From Cellulomonas fimi (lineage in GTDB: Bacteria; Actinomycetota; Actinomycetes; Actinomycetales; Cellulomonadaceae): DNA of 64,000 bases. The stretch lies in NCBI RefSeq assembly GCF_028527925.1, contig NZ_JAPESW010000007.1:1-64000 (forward strand). Reading direction: 5' to 3'. The stretch's first letter is position 1. Every line of letters begins with the position of its first letter. The notes below the pieces were generated by a model. It had not been told where the DNA came from. It was given only the letters and a program-made list of their open reading frames with translations, and made no database searches. The translations under genes were made by a program, and so were the position numbers. Below, piece by piece: positions 17,669 through 27,910 of the stretch.

Positions 17669-20022
17669 GCCTCCTCCAGGTGGATGACGTGCGCGGGACG
17701 GACGGCCGGGTCGAGGCGCACCCAGGGGTCGGCGCTCCACTCCCACGTCTCGCCGGTCAGCAGGTCGTGCGCGCGCAGCGGGCGGTCCGCCGGAAGGCCG
17801 AGCGCGGCGAGGTCGAGGTGCACGACGCCCTCGCGCGCGTTCCAGGTGTCGAGGTTGACGATCGTGACCACCGTGTCGGCGCGGCCCGTCGGGGAGTGCG
17901 CGGCGTCGAGGTGGCGCGAGTACGCGACGAGCGCGTCGTCCGTCGACGGGTGCACGACGAGGTTGCGCAGCTGCTGCAGCGCCGGGTGGGCACGGCGGAC
18001 CGCGTTGAGGTTGCCGAGCAGCAGCGCGATGCCGAGCTCGTCCGCCGCGGCCCAGTCGCGCGGCTTGAGCTCGTACTTCTCGTTGTCGATCTGCTCGTCG
18101 ACGCCCGGGCGCGGCACGTCCTCGACGAGCTCGTAGCCCGAGTAGATGCCCCACGTCGGCGAACCCGTCGCCGCGAGCACCGCGCGCACGGCGAAGCCGC
18201 GACCGCCCGTCGCCTGCAGGTACGGCGGGAGGATGTCGTGCGTCGTCGGCCAGAAGCTCGGCCGCATCCACGCGCCCTGCTCGCCCGAGACCTCCGCGAG
18301 GTACGTCTCGAGCTCCTCCTTCGTGTTCCGCCACGTGAAGTACGTGTACGACTGGTGGAACCCGATCTTGGCGAGCGTCTGCATCATCGCCGGACGCGTG
18401 AACGCCTCCGACAGGAAGATCACCTCGGGGTGGTCCTTCCGCACGTCGGCGAGCAGCCACGCCCAGAAGTCGAGCGGCTTGGTGTGCGGGTTGTCGACGC
18501 GGAACAGCGTCACGCCGTGGTCGATCCACACCTGGATGACACGCCGGACCTCGTGGTAGATGCCCGCGGGGTCGTTGTCGAAGTTCAGCGGGTAGATGTC
18601 CTGGTACTTCTTCGGCGGGTTCTCCGCGTACGCGATCGACCCGTCGGCGCGCGTCGTGAACCACTCGGGGTGGTCCTTGACCCACGGGTGGTCCGGCGAG
18701 CACTGCAGCGCGACGTCGAGCGCGACCTCGAGGCCGAGCTCGCGGGCGCGCGCGACGAACGCGTCGAAGTCGTCGAACGTGCCGAGGCTCGGCTCGATCG
18801 CGTCGTGCCCGCCCGCCTCCGAGCCGATCGCGTACGGCGAGCCCGGGTCGCCCGGCTGCGCGTCGAGCGAGTTGTTGCGGCCCTTGCGGTACGTCGTGCC
18901 GATGGGGTGGATCGGCGTCAGGTAGACGACGTCGAAGCCCATGCCCGCGATGCGCGGCAGGTCCTCGGCGGCGGTGCGCAGCGTCCCCGACCGCCACTCG
19001 CCCGTGACCGGGTCCTGCGTCGCGCCGTGCGAGCGCGGGAAGATCTCGTACCACGCGCCGGCCAGCGCGAGCGGCCGCTCGACGCGCAGCGGGTACGCGC
19101 GCGACGACGTGACGAGCTCGCGGAACGGGTGCGCGGCGAGCGCGTCGCGGACGGCGTGCGACAGGCCGGCGGCGAGCCGGTCGGCCGGCGTCCGGGACGT
19201 GTCGCGGAGCCCGGCGACCGCGTCGCGCAGGACCTGGGCCGCCTCCTCGGGGAGCTCGGTCGACGGGCGCGCCGCGGCGCGCTCCAGCAGGCGTGCGCCC
19301 TCCGTCAGCATGAGCTCGACGTCGATGCCCGCCGCGACCTTGATCGTGGCGTCGTGCGCCCACGTCGCGAACGGGTCGGACCAGCCCTCGACGCGGAACG
19401 TCCACTCGCCCGTGCGGTCCGGGACCAGGCGCGCCTCGAAGCGGTCGAGGCCGGGCGCGATGTCGACCATCGGGGCACGCGCGTGCTCGGCACCGTCCGG
19501 GTCCATCAGGATCGCCGTCGCGGCCACCGCGTCGTGCCCCTCGCGGAACACCGTCGCGCGGATCGGCACGGCCTCGCCCACGGTCGCCTTGGCGGGGAAG
19601 CGGCCCTCCTCGGCGACGGGGGACACGTCGACCACCGGGATGCGGCCGATCGGGCCGTCGGGGGCGACCCACGGCTGCGCCGCGGGAGCACCACCGTTGG
19701 GCGCGGCGCCGGGTGCGTCGCCCGGGCTCGCCCTGGTCGCGGCGCGCGGGGCGGCTGCCGTCGGGGTGCCGGTCGTCGCGGCGTCCGGTGCCGAGGACTC
19801 GACCTGGGCGGTGGTCGCGGGGTGGGTGGGCTCGGTCGCGGCGGCGGTACGGGCGCGGGCTCGCGAGCGTGCCGGCGTCGTGGGTGCCGCCGTGCTGACC
19901 TGCGCCGCCGCGGAGGCGGCGCGCCGGCCGCGCTTCGGAGGCTCGACGGGGGTGGCGGACGCGGCCGGTGAACAGGCACCCGCCCAGGAACGTCCCCTCG
20001 AGCGCGCGGTGCCCGTGCACAC
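17665..20022 (-). CDS. glgE: maltose 1-phosphate maltosyltransferase, start defective or unusual
   Basis: GlgE extends alpha-1,4-glucans with maltosyl units from maltose 1-phosphate. The conserved enzyme starts at [11 protein letters not shown] (about residue 124 of this frame) and is about 660 residues. The nucleophile is Asp510 in [11 protein letters not shown] and the acid/base Glu539 in FLSEAF. Upstream is an Ala/Thr/Pro-rich tract of about 100 residues. No ATG, TTG or GTG occurs between the conserved core and the GTG at 20022. That GTG lies inside the conserved end of the upstream oxidoreductase and lacks a Shine-Dalgarno. The real start is therefore uncertain; a deletion may have removed it. 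Confidence 0.85.
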
Positions 20023-21583
20023 CGCCGCCGCCGAAGCCCGACGCCTCGCCGACCGCCCACAGGCCGGGGAGCACGTCGCCGTCGGGCCGCAGCACGCGCC
20101 CTTCGAGGTCCGTGTGGAGCCCGCCGAGCGTCTTGCGCGTGAGCACCGACAGGCGGACCGCGAGGAGCGGGCCGTGCGCGGGGTCGAGCAGGCGGTGCGG
20201 CTTGGCGACGCGGATGACCTTGTCGACGACGTACCGGCGGGCCATCGCCGTCGCGACGACCTGCAGGTCCTTGCCGAGGCCGGACTCCACCTGGCGGTCG
20301 CGCTCGACGATCGTGCGCTCGAGGCGCTCGGCGTCGATCCGGTCGGTGCCCGTGAGCGCGTTCATGCGGCGTGCGAGCTCGGCGGGCGTGTCCGCCCAGA
20401 GGAACTCCTCGGACTCGTGCGCGAACGTCTCGACCGGCCCGACCGCGCCCGGCAGCACGCGCTGGAGGAGCTGCGGGACGCTCTTGCCGGTGAGGTCGGG
20501 GTTCTGCTCGGACCCGGACAGCGCGAACTCCGAGCCGAGGATCGTCTTGTCGAGCACGAACCACGAGTGGTCGTCGCCGCGGGACGTGATGTGCCGGAGC
20601 GCGCCCAGGGAGTCGAAGCCGGGGAACAGCGGCACGGGCAGGCGGTTGCCGTCGGCGTCGAGCCACAGCGACGACGGGCCTGGCAGGATGCGGATGCCGT
20701 GCCGGCTCCACACCGGCGAGTGGTTCGTGATGCCCTCGGGGTAGTGCCACGCGCGGTCGGGATGCACGACGGCGCCGCCCGCGTCCCGCGCCGCGGCGAC
20801 GCCCGAGCCGTCGACGTGGTCGGGCACGCCCGACAGCATCCGCTCGGGGAGCCGGCCCGCGTGCTCGGGCCACGTCGCGCGGACGAGTCCGTGGTTCGCG
20901 CCGATGCCGCCCGTCGCGACGACGACCGCGGCCGCGTCGAGCTCGAAGGGGCGCGCGACCTCGCGCGAGCTCGGCACCGCCCGGGCGACGCCGTCGTCGA
21001 CGAGCACGTCGCCGCGCACGCCCGTGACGCGGCCGTCGGTCGTGACGAACGACGTCACGCGATGGCGGAAGCGCACGTCGACGCGGCCGTCCTTGCGCGC
21101 GTCGAGGAGCGTCCGGACGAACGGCTCGAGGATGCCCGGGCCGGTGCCCCACGTGACGTGGAAGCGGGGGACCGTGTTGCCGTGCCCGCCCGCGGTGTAC
21201 CCGCCGCGCTCCGCCCACTGCACGAGCGGGAACCAGCGCACACCCTGCGCGTGCAGCCACGGCCGCAGGTCGCCCGCCGCGAAGTCGACGAACCCCTCCG
21301 CCCACGCGCGGCCCCACCGGTCGGAGCCGTCGTCGGCGAACTCCGCGGAGCCCAGCCAGTCGGCGAGCGCGAGCTCGGCCGAGTCCTTGATCCCCAGTCG
21401 CCGCTGCTCGGGCGAGTCGACGAGGAAGAGCCCGCCGAACGACCAGAACGCCTGCCCGCCCAGGCTCGCGGGGTTCTCGGCGTCGAGGAGGACGACGCGG
21501 CGGCCCGCGGCGAGGAGCTCGGCGGTGGCGACCAGGCCCGCGAGGCCCGCGCCGACGACCACGACGTCGTGGGAGTGCGTCAT
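19961..21583 (-). CDS. FAD-dependent oxidoreductase without its own stop codon
   Basis: This resembles the FAD-binding dehydrogenases of the fumarate reductase / 3-ketosteroid dehydrogenase superfamily. The dinucleotide fold is [19 protein letters not shown] at the N-terminus, followed by [40 protein letters not shown], and the FAD-closing [20 protein letters not shown]. The last conserved residues (LFTGR) end at 19961, about residue 541. After that the frame has no stop until 15824, the treS stop. It thus runs out of frame across glgE and in frame through treS. ATG 21583 has no Shine-Dalgarno but a TACCGT -10-like box 6 bases upstream. The substrate is unknown. Confidence 0.8.
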
Positions 21584-21589
21584 GTCGCG

Positions 21590-21595
21590 ACGGTA
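21590..21595 (-). promoter_or_regulatory. -10-like box for a leaderless oxidoreductase transcript
   Basis: Leftward TACCGT ends 6 bases before ATG 21583, which puts the expected transcription start at the start codon. The same hexamer and spacing occur before the photolyase (52548-52553) and the phosphotransferase at 49371. No clear -35 was found. Confidence 0.45.
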
Positions 21596-21600
21596 CACGG

Positions 21601-21616
21601 CTGGACGGGCGTCCAG
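21601..21616 (-). terminator. short hairpin after glgX
   Basis: CTGGAC and GTCCAG (21601-21606, 21611-21616) pair around GGGC, 8 bases past the glgX stop and 18 bases before the oxidoreductase start. The stem is only 6 bp with no T tract, so it would be a weak terminator at best. Confidence 0.35.
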
Positions 21617-21623
21617 AAGGCCG

Positions 21624-23840
21624 TCACTCCGTGCGGTCGAGGACGTACACCCGCATGCTCAGCGGCTCCAGGACGGTGGACTCGCCCGGCTCCGCGTGCA
21701 GGCTGCCCGCGATCGCCTCGGCCCGCTCGTCGCCCGGACGCTCCCACACCGAGTCCCACGCGAGCCGCCACCGGCCGCCGTGCTCGTCCGCGAGGACCAC
21801 GGTCACCGAGTCGAGCGCGCCGTTCACGACGAGCATGACGGTGTCGTCGTCGGGCGGGGGAGCCGTGCGCACCATCTGGAGCGTGCGCACCGACGGGTCG
21901 TGCCAGCGTGCGTGGTCGAACGGGGTGCCGAGCGCGTCGTACCAGGCGAGGTCGGGGCGTCGGTCGGGCAGCAGCGGCCGGCCCGAGTAGAACCGCTCCG
22001 CGCGCAGCGCCGGGTGCTCGCGCCGCAGCAGCAGCAGCCAGCGGGCCGTCGCGAGCAGGTCCTTGCGCCACGGCGCGAGGTCCCACCTCACCCACGACGT
22101 CTCGTTGTCCTGGCAGTACGCGTTGTTGTTGCCCTGCTGCGTGCGGCCCAGCTCGTCGCCCGCGGTGATCATCGGGGTGCCAGCCGCGAGCACGAGCGTC
22201 GCGAGCAGGTTGCGGATCGAGCGGCGGCGCAGCGGCACGATGTCCGCGCCCGGCCCCTCGACGTGGACCGGTCCCTCGAGCCCGTGGTTCCAGGACCGGT
22301 TGTCGTCGGTGCCGTCGCGGTTCTGCTCGCCGTTCGCCGCGTTGTGCTTGTGGTCGTACGCCACCAGGTCCGCGAGCGTGAAGCCGTCGTGCGCCGTCAC
22401 GTAGTTCACCGACGCGGCCGGCCCGCGCATGAGCGGGGGGTCCGTGTGGCCGAACAGGTCGACCGAGCCCGCGAGGCGCGTCGCGAGGTCGCGGACGCGG
22501 TGACCGGGCAGGCCGTGCGCGGCGCGCGCCGGGTCGGCCAGCCAGAACGACCGCGTCGCGTTGCGGAACCGGTCGTTCCACTCGGCGAAGGGCGGCGGGA
22601 ACTGCCCGGTGCGCCAGCCGCCCGGGCCGACGTCCCACGGCTCGGCGACGAGCTTGAGGCCGTGCAGGCTCGGGTCGACCTGCGCCGCGACGAGCAGCGG
22701 GTGGTCGGGCGTGAAGCCGTCCGCGTCGCGGCCCAGCGTCACCGCGAGGTCGAACCGGAAGCCGTCGACGCCGACGACGTCCGCCCAGTAGCGCAGCGAG
22801 TCGAGCGTCATGCCGACGACCGCCGGGCGGCGGAAGTCGAGCGTGTTGCCGGTGCCCGTGACGTCCGCGAGCCGCGCGGGCACGCCGCCGTCGTGCGCGT
22901 AGTAGAGCGTCGGGTCGAGCCCGCGCCACGACAGGTGCTGACCCGGCAGGCCGCCCTCGCACGTGTGGTTGTAGACGACGTCGAGCAGCACCTCGAGCCC
23001 GGCCTCGTGCAGGTCGTGCACCGCGCGGCGGACCTCCTGCAGCACCGCGTCCGGCCCGAGCGCGCGCGCCTCCTTGGTCGCGTACGCCGCGTGCGGCGCG
23101 AAGAAGCCGAGCGTCGAGTAGCCCCAGTAGTTCGTGAGGCCCTTCTCGACGAGGTGCGGCTCCGACGAGAAGGCGTGGATCGGCAGCAGCTCGACCGCGG
23201 TCACCCCGAGCCCCAGCAGGTGGTCGACGACCGCCGGGTGCGCGAGCCCCGCGTACGTGCCGCGCAGCTCGGCGGGGAGCGCGTCGTGCAGCGCGGTGAG
23301 CCCCTTGACGTGCGCCTCGTAGACGACCGTGCGCGACCACGGCGTCCACGGGCGGTTCGCCGCCGGGTCCGGGCCGGGCAGGTCGCGCGTGTCGACGACC
23401 ACCGAGAACGGCACGTGACCCGCGGAGTCGCGGTGGTCGGCGGGACCGTACGGGTCGCCGTGCAGCTCGGCGTCGACGACGTGCCCGTACGTCTGCGGGA
23501 CGTGCTCGACGTCGCCGACCAGCCCGCGCGCGTACGGGTCGACCAGCAGCTTGCGCGGGTTGTAGCGCAGGCCCGCCGACGGGTTCCACGGCCCGTGCGC
23601 CCGGAACCCGTAGCGCTGCCCCGGGCGGATGCCCGGCACCGACGCCGAGAACACGCCGTGCACCGGGCCGGACAGCGTGATCCGGCGCTCCGTCAGCGTC
23701 CCCTCGACACCGTCGAACAGGCAGAGCTCGACCGCGGTCGCGTGCGACGCGAGCACCGCGACGTCGACCCCCTCGTCGGTCACGTGGACACCGAGCCGGG
23801 GCGGCCGTCGGGACGGGGCGGTCGCACTCACACCCGTCAT
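21624..23840 (-). CDS. glgX: glycogen debranching enzyme
   Basis: The 738-residue GH13 isoamylase-type enzyme cleaves alpha-1,6 branches. An N-terminal CBM48-like domain (VELCLFDG to [10 protein letters not shown]) precedes the barrel. The catalytic pair is Asp364 in DGFRFDLAV and Glu400 in [26 protein letters not shown] and [13 protein letters not shown] are GlgX signatures. ATG 23840 fits the conserved N-terminus; no good Shine-Dalgarno is seen. With glgB, glgE, treS and mak in this window it gives both synthesis and remodelling of glycogen-like glucan. Confidence 0.94.
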   Translation of the reverse strand: MTGVSATAPSRRPPRLGVHVTDEGVDVAVLASHATAVELCLFDGVEGTLTERRITLSGPVHGVFSASVPGIRPGQRYGFRAHGPWNPSAGLRYNPRKLLVDPYARGLVGDVEHVPQTYGHVVDAELHGDPYGPADHRDSAGHVPFSVVVDTRDLPGPDPAANRPWTPWSRTVVYEAHVKGLTALHDALPAELRGTYAGLAHPAVVDHLLGLGVTAVELLPIHAFSSEPHLVEKGLTNYWGYSTLGFFAPHAAYATKEARALGPDAVLQEVRRAVHDLHEAGLEVLLDVVYNHTCEGGLPGQHLSWRGLDPTLYYAHDGGVPARLADVTGTGNTLDFRRPAVVGMTLDSLRYWADVVGVDGFRFDLAVTLGRDADGFTPDHPLLVAAQVDPSLHGLKLVAEPWDVGPGGWRTGQFPPPFAEWNDRFRNATRSFWLADPARAAHGLPGHRVRDLATRLAGSVDLFGHTDPPLMRGPAASVNYVTAHDGFTLADLVAYDHKHNAANGEQNRDGTDDNRSWNHGLEGPVHVEGPGADIVPLRRRSIRNLLATLVLAAGTPMITAGDELGRTQQGNNNAYCQDNETSWVRWDLAPWRKDLLATARWLLLLRREHPALRAERFYSGRPLLPDRRPDLAWYDALGTPFDHARWHDPSVRTLQMVRTAPPPDDDTVMLVVNGALDSVTVVLADEHGGRWRLAWDSVWERPGDERAEAIAGSLHAEPGESTVLEPLSMRVYVLDRTE

Positions 23841-23958
23841 TGTGCTGGACGGACGTGACGCCCGTGCGTCGTGCGTGCTTCGGGGTGGCGTCACGCGTCG
23901 CCCGTCCGCCGGCCTTCCGCTCCTCGACACGGCGGACCGGGGCGGGTGTCGCGGGCGG

Positions 23959-23964
23959 TAACGT
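23959..23964 (+). promoter_or_regulatory. -10-like box before etfB
   Basis: TAACGT ends 7 bases before GTG 23972, where there is no Shine-Dalgarno. The position fits a leaderless transcript. A -35 match at standard spacing was not found. Confidence 0.45.
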
Positions 23965-23971
23965 CTCCGCC

Positions 23972-24769
23972 GTGAGGATCGTCGTCTGCGTCAAGCACGT
24001 CCCGGACATCCAGTCGGAGCGGGCCCTCGGCCCCGACGGTCGCGTGGTGCGCGACGGCGGGGACGGCACGCTCAACGAGCTGGACGAGAACGCCCTCGAG
24101 GCGGCGCTCGCGCTCGTCGAGTCCCTCGGTGAGGGGTCCGTCGTGGCCCTGACCGTCGGCCCGGACGACGCCGCCGACGCGGTGCGCAAGGGCCTGCAGA
24201 TGGGCGCCGACGAGGCCGTGCACGTCGTCGACGACGCGATCGCCGGGTCCGACGCGATCGGCACCGCACGCGTGCTCGCCGCCGCCGTCCAGCACCTCGC
24301 CGCGCAGGAGCCCGTCGACCTCGTCGTCACCGGCATGGCGGGCCTCGACGGCCTCACGTCGCTGCTGCCGACGGCCCTCGCGACGCTGCTCGACCTGCCC
24401 GCGCTCCCGCTGGGCGCCGAGCTCACGGTCGACGCCGCGGCCCGCACCGTGCGCGTGCGCCGCAACCTCGACCACGCGACCGAGGTCCTCGAGGCCCCGC
24501 TGCCCGCCGTCGTGTCCGTAACTGACCAGGCCAACGAGCCGCGTTACCCGAACTTCAAGGGCATCATTGCCGCCCGCAAGAAGCCGATCGCGACGCTCAC
24601 GCTCGCGGACCTCGGTCTCGACGCGTCGGACGTCGGCGCCGCGGGTGCCCGCACCCAGGTCGTGTCCGCCGCCGCCCGACCCGCGCGCGAGGACCGCGTG
24701 CTCGTCACCGACGACGGGGAGGCCGGCGTGAAGCTCGCGCGCTACCTCGTCGAGCACAAGCTCGTCTGA
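23972..24769 (+). CDS. etfB: electron transfer flavoprotein, beta subunit
   Basis: The 265-residue subunit pairs with EtfA to carry electrons from acyl-CoA and related dehydrogenases to the membrane. It begins RIVVCVKHVPD, has the AMP-binding-type loop around VVTGMAGLDGLTS, and the EPRYPNFKGIIAARKKPI signature of EtfB near residues 190-208. GTG 23972 matches the family start; the longer upstream frame is spurious. etfA follows after 62 bases. No cognate dehydrogenase or quinone oxidoreductase lies next to the pair. Confidence 0.94.
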   Translation: MRIVVCVKHVPDIQSERALGPDGRVVRDGGDGTLNELDENALEAALALVESLGEGSVVALTVGPDDAADAVRKGLQMGADEAVHVVDDAIAGSDAIGTARVLAAAVQHLAAQEPVDLVVTGMAGLDGLTSLLPTALATLLDLPALPLGAELTVDAAARTVRVRRNLDHATEVLEAPLPAVVSVTDQANEPRYPNFKGIIAARKKPIATLTLADLGLDASDVGAAGARTQVVSAAARPAREDRVLVTDDGEAGVKLARYLVEHKLV

Positions 24770-24831
24770 GCCCCCCGTCCGTACCGCCCGGACGCCCGGG
24801 CTCCTCGCACCACCCGAGAATCGAGAACGCC

Positions 24832-25827
24832 GTGACCGGAACGACAGCGCCCGTCCTCGTCCTGCTCGACCACACGCCCGAGGGCGCGCTGCGCAGCCCC
24901 GTCCGTGAGATCGCGACGCTCGCCGCGTCCCTCGCGGGCGGTGCCGGCGTGCACGGCGTGTGGCCGGCCGACACCGAGCCGTCGGCCGACGTCCTCGCCG
25001 AGCTCGGCACGCTCGGCGTCACGCAGGTGCACCGCGTCGTCGCCGACGCCGACCTGCACCTGTCGGCCGTCCTGGCCGAGTCGCTCGGCTCGCTCGTCGC
25101 GGCGACCGGGGCCGGCCTCGTGCTGCTCGTGTCGTCGTTCGAGAACAAGGAGGCCGCGGCGCGCCTCGCGGTCGCCACCGGTGCCGGGGTCGTCACCGAC
25201 GCCGACGGGCTCGCGGTCGAGGACGGCCGCTACGTCGCGTCCAAGACCGTCTTCGCCGGCACCTGGAACACGCGCTGCGCGGTCACCGCGCCCCTCGCCG
25301 TCGTCACCGTCAAGGCGAACTCCGTCGTCGTCGACGCGTCCGCGACCGGGGGAGCGCCCGCGGTCGTCGAGCACGCCGTGACGGCCTCCGAGGGGGCGCG
25401 CCGCGTGACGCTCGTCGAGCGCACCGAGCGGCCCACCAGCGGGCGGCCCGACCTGGGCAGCGCGCACGTCGTCGTCGTCGGCGGGCGCGGCACCGAGGGT
25501 GACTTCAGCCCCGTCGAGGAGCTCGCCGACGTCCTCGGCGGTGCCGTCGGCGCCACCCGCGTCGCGACCGACGAGGGCTGGATCGGCCACGACGCGCAGA
25601 TCGGCCAGACCGGCGTCACCGTCTCGCCCCGCCTCTACATCGGCGCGGGCGTCTCCGGGGCCGTGCACCACCGCGGCGGCATGCAGGCGTCGGGCACGAT
25701 CGTCGCGATCAACTCCGACGCCGACGCGCCCATCTTCGAGATCGCCGACTTCGGCGTCGTGGGCGACCTGTTCACGGTCCTCCCGCAGGCCGCGGCGGAG
25801 CTCCGCCGCCTGAAGTCCGAGGGCTGA
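24832..25827 (+). CDS. etfA: electron transfer flavoprotein, alpha subunit
   Basis: The 331-residue product binds the FAD of the EtfAB heterodimer. The FAD domain is in the C-terminal half, with YIGAGVSGAVHH, GMQASGTIVAINSD and APIFEIADFGVVGDLF in the usual order. The N-terminal half is the shorter, variable alpha/beta domain. GTG 24832 is preceded by GAGAA and no strong Shine-Dalgarno; it is expected to be cotranscribed with etfB. Confidence 0.94.
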   Translation: MTGTTAPVLVLLDHTPEGALRSPVREIATLAASLAGGAGVHGVWPADTEPSADVLAELGTLGVTQVHRVVADADLHLSAVLAESLGSLVAATGAGLVLLVSSFENKEAAARLAVATGAGVVTDADGLAVEDGRYVASKTVFAGTWNTRCAVTAPLAVVTVKANSVVVDASATGGAPAVVEHAVTASEGARRVTLVERTERPTSGRPDLGSAHVVVVGGRGTEGDFSPVEELADVLGGAVGATRVATDEGWIGHDAQIGQTGVTVSPRLYIGAGVSGAVHHRGGMQASGTIVAINSDADAPIFEIADFGVVGDLFTVLPQAAAELRRLKSEG

Positions 25828-25861
25828 GCCGGAGCGCGGCGGAGGTCGGGGGTGCGCAGCG

Positions 25862-25898
25862 GCGCCCGCCCGCAGCGGGGCGCAGGGTCGGCCCGACC
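25862..25898. terminator. two short inverted repeats between convergent genes
   Basis: GCGCCC/GGGCGC (25862-25867, 25878-25883) and GGTCG/CGACC (25886-25890, 25894-25898) lie in the 93-base gap between etfA and the leftward DUF4259-like gene. They could terminate both transcripts, but each stem is short. Confidence 0.4.
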
Positions 25899-25920
25899 AC
25901 GAGGTTCCGCGGGCTGAGCG

Positions 25921-26769
25921 TCAGAGGCGCGCGGCCGCCACGGCCGACGCGACCTCTCGGGGCAGGAGCTCCCAGATGACGAACGGCGCTCGGTCGTCGA
26001 GCGCCAGCAGCGTCCCGTCGACCGTCCGCGCGGCTGCGCCACCCTCGGCCAGGACGGCGGCGAGCAGCTCCCGGTCCGCGTCGGCACCCGCCGTGGCGGC
26101 CCGGTCGTCGGGCTGTCCCGGCGTCGTGCCGACGCGGACGAGCCCGACGTCCGACCAGTCGGGCTCCCTGCTGTGGTTCTTCGCCACGGACCATCGCTCG
26201 GGGCGTCCGGTGCGCGGGTGACGAGCCGCGGGCAGGTCCGAGAGCTCGCCCGCGCGCCCGTCGGCCGCGAGGAGCTCGACCAGGACGAAGTCGCTGAACC
26301 GGTCGTGCTCGACGCCCACGACGCGGAGCAGCGCGCGCCGCTCGTCCTCGACGGGCAGCGCGAGCACGTCGCCCGGCACCAGGTCGGTGCGGTACTTCCA
26401 CTCGCGGCGCACGGGGCGCGGCTCGGGCTGCGGCCCGACGAGCTGCGCGCGGAGCCGGGCGAGCGCGGTCGCGCGCCGGCGCCGGTCGCCCGGATCGGCG
26501 TCCGCCCACGCGTCGAGATCGGCACCGCTGTCGATCAGGTGGAGGGCGCGGCCGCGGGTCGTCTCGCTGAGCCGACCGCTGCGGCTCTGCGTCGCGGCGA
26601 GCGCGAGCCAGACGGTCGACGGGACGCTGCCCTCCTCGTCACGGAACTCCTCGAGGACGCGCTGCTCGGCCTCGTCGTCCGGGACACCGTCGCCGAGCAG
26701 GTCGCGATAGACGTCACGGACGTCGCACGCCTCGTCGTTCGCGAAGATCCCGGCTCCCCAGGTGCCCAT
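25921..26769 (-). CDS. DUF4259-like protein
   Basis: The 282-residue protein opens with MGTWGAGIFANDEACDVRDVYRDLL, the hallmark start of the DUF4259 group, whose function is unknown. A second part (about 135-275) with WKYRTDLVPGDVLALPV resembles small immunity-like or regulatory modules, but I cannot name it. There is no signal peptide or membrane segment. ATG 26769 is preferred over ATG 26781: it begins the conserved motif and has a -10-like CATGAT (26777-26782) 7 bases upstream. Confidence 0.75.
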   Translation of the reverse strand: MGTWGAGIFANDEACDVRDVYRDLLGDGVPDDEAEQRVLEEFRDEEGSVPSTVWLALAATQSRSGRLSETTRGRALHLIDSGADLDAWADADPGDRRRRATALARLRAQLVGPQPEPRPVRREWKYRTDLVPGDVLALPVEDERRALLRVVGVEHDRFSDFVLVELLAADGRAGELSDLPAARHPRTGRPERWSVAKNHSREPDWSDVGLVRVGTTPGQPDDRAATAGADADRELLAAVLAEGGAAARTVDGTLLALDDRAPFVIWELLPREVASAVAAARL

Positions 26770-26805
26770 GGCCGGGATCATGGCACCCCGGGAACCTGAC
26801 GGATG

Positions 26806-27792
26806 TCAGGAGAGGTCGCGGAGCCAGCGGAGGGCGGCGACGCCCTGCGCGGCCTGGAAGCGGCGCAGGTTCGGGATGCCCGGGGGCGGCGGCTGGAGCG
26901 ACGAGGCGACGAAGTAGCCGGACAGGCCGGCGAGGACGGCACGCAGGTCGTCGTCGGTGACGCCCTCGCTCACGGCGGACGCGCGGAAGACGGTGTGCGG
27001 GTCGCCGCCGCCCTGCAGCGACACGCTCGGCAGCATGAACGCCCAGTCGAGCCACGGGGCGCCGATCGCGGCGTGCGGCCAGTCGATGAGCCACACGCGG
27101 TGCTGGTCGTCGATCATGACGTTGTCGGCGCGCAGGTCGCCGTGCACGAGCGCGTCGCCCGCGCAGACCCGCAGGGCCTCCTGCTCCCACAGCACGAGCT
27201 TCTCGTGGTGGTCCCGCGCCCACTGGCCCAGGTCGCCGGCCCGGGCGACGACGCCCTCGCGGGTGGCCTCGTCGAGGTCGACGAGCCGGCGCCAGCCGGT
27301 GAAGTCCTCGGCGAGCACGTCGTCGATGCGCGGCAGATCGTGACCGGGAAGCGGCTCGACGTCCGCAAGCGCTCCCACGGCGTCCGCGACGGCGGCCAGG
27401 TCGGCGGCCCGCCAGGGCAGCTCGGGGGAGCGGCCGTGCACGACCTGGAAGCCGAGGATCACCCAGTCGCCGTCGTCGTCGGACCACAGCATGCGGGGCG
27501 CGGACACCTGCGTCGGCAGCGAGGCGGCGACGCGGATCTCCGCGCGTGCGAGGTACGGCGAGACCGGGTTCTGCTCGCCGGAGACGGCCTTGACGAACAC
27601 GCCCCGGCCGTCGGCGAGCTCGAGGACGGCGGCGAAGCCGGGGCTGAACCCGCTGGTCGCGCTGATCTCGGCGGTCACCTGGGAGCCGGCGAGGGCGCTG
27701 ATGCGCTCGCGGACGTGCCGGGGCAGGTCACGCCAGTCCAGCCGCTGGCCGCTGAACGCGGGCGGCAGGGCGATGACCTCGTCGGCACTCAC
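26806..27792 (-). CDS. aminoglycoside-phosphotransferase-fold protein
   Basis: This is a 328-residue protein-kinase-like phosphotransferase. The N-lobe has VFVKAVSG (ATP lysine). The catalytic loop is ALVHGDLRADNVMID with the HGD motif, and LIDWPHAAIGAPWLDWAFM carries the metal-binding Asp. The substrate is unknown; the family covers antibiotic, choline and sugar kinases. GTG 27792 has AGGAT 7 bases upstream; ATG 27801 is possible. It stands alone, divergent from the cysteine desulfurase gene. Confidence 0.85.
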   Translation of the reverse strand: MSADEVIALPPAFSGQRLDWRDLPRHVRERISALAGSQVTAEISATSGFSPGFAAVLELADGRGVFVKAVSGEQNPVSPYLARAEIRVAASLPTQVSAPRMLWSDDDGDWVILGFQVVHGRSPELPWRAADLAAVADAVGALADVEPLPGHDLPRIDDVLAEDFTGWRRLVDLDEATREGVVARAGDLGQWARDHHEKLVLWEQEALRVCAGDALVHGDLRADNVMIDDQHRVWLIDWPHAAIGAPWLDWAFMLPSVSLQGGGDPHTVFRASAVSEGVTDDDLRAVLAGLSGYFVASSLQPPPPGIPNLRRFQAAQGVAALRWLRDLS

Positions 27793-27897
27793 GGCGCACA
27801 TCCTGCCAGGCCGCGCCAGGGGCTCCGAGGGTGAGACCACGCACCGGGCCGTCCTCCCGTGCACGGTGACGGCGCGGGAGTGGCGTGCGGCCGTTCG

Positions 27898-27903
27898 TAG
27901 ACT
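27898..27903 (+). promoter_or_regulatory. -10 box for leaderless cysteine desulfurase transcript
   Basis: TAGACT ends 7 bases before ATG 27911 and there is no Shine-Dalgarno. The identical hexamer at the same distance precedes gatC (43456-43461). A -35 at standard spacing is not recognisable. Confidence 0.55.
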
Positions 27904-27910
27904 GGTGCGG

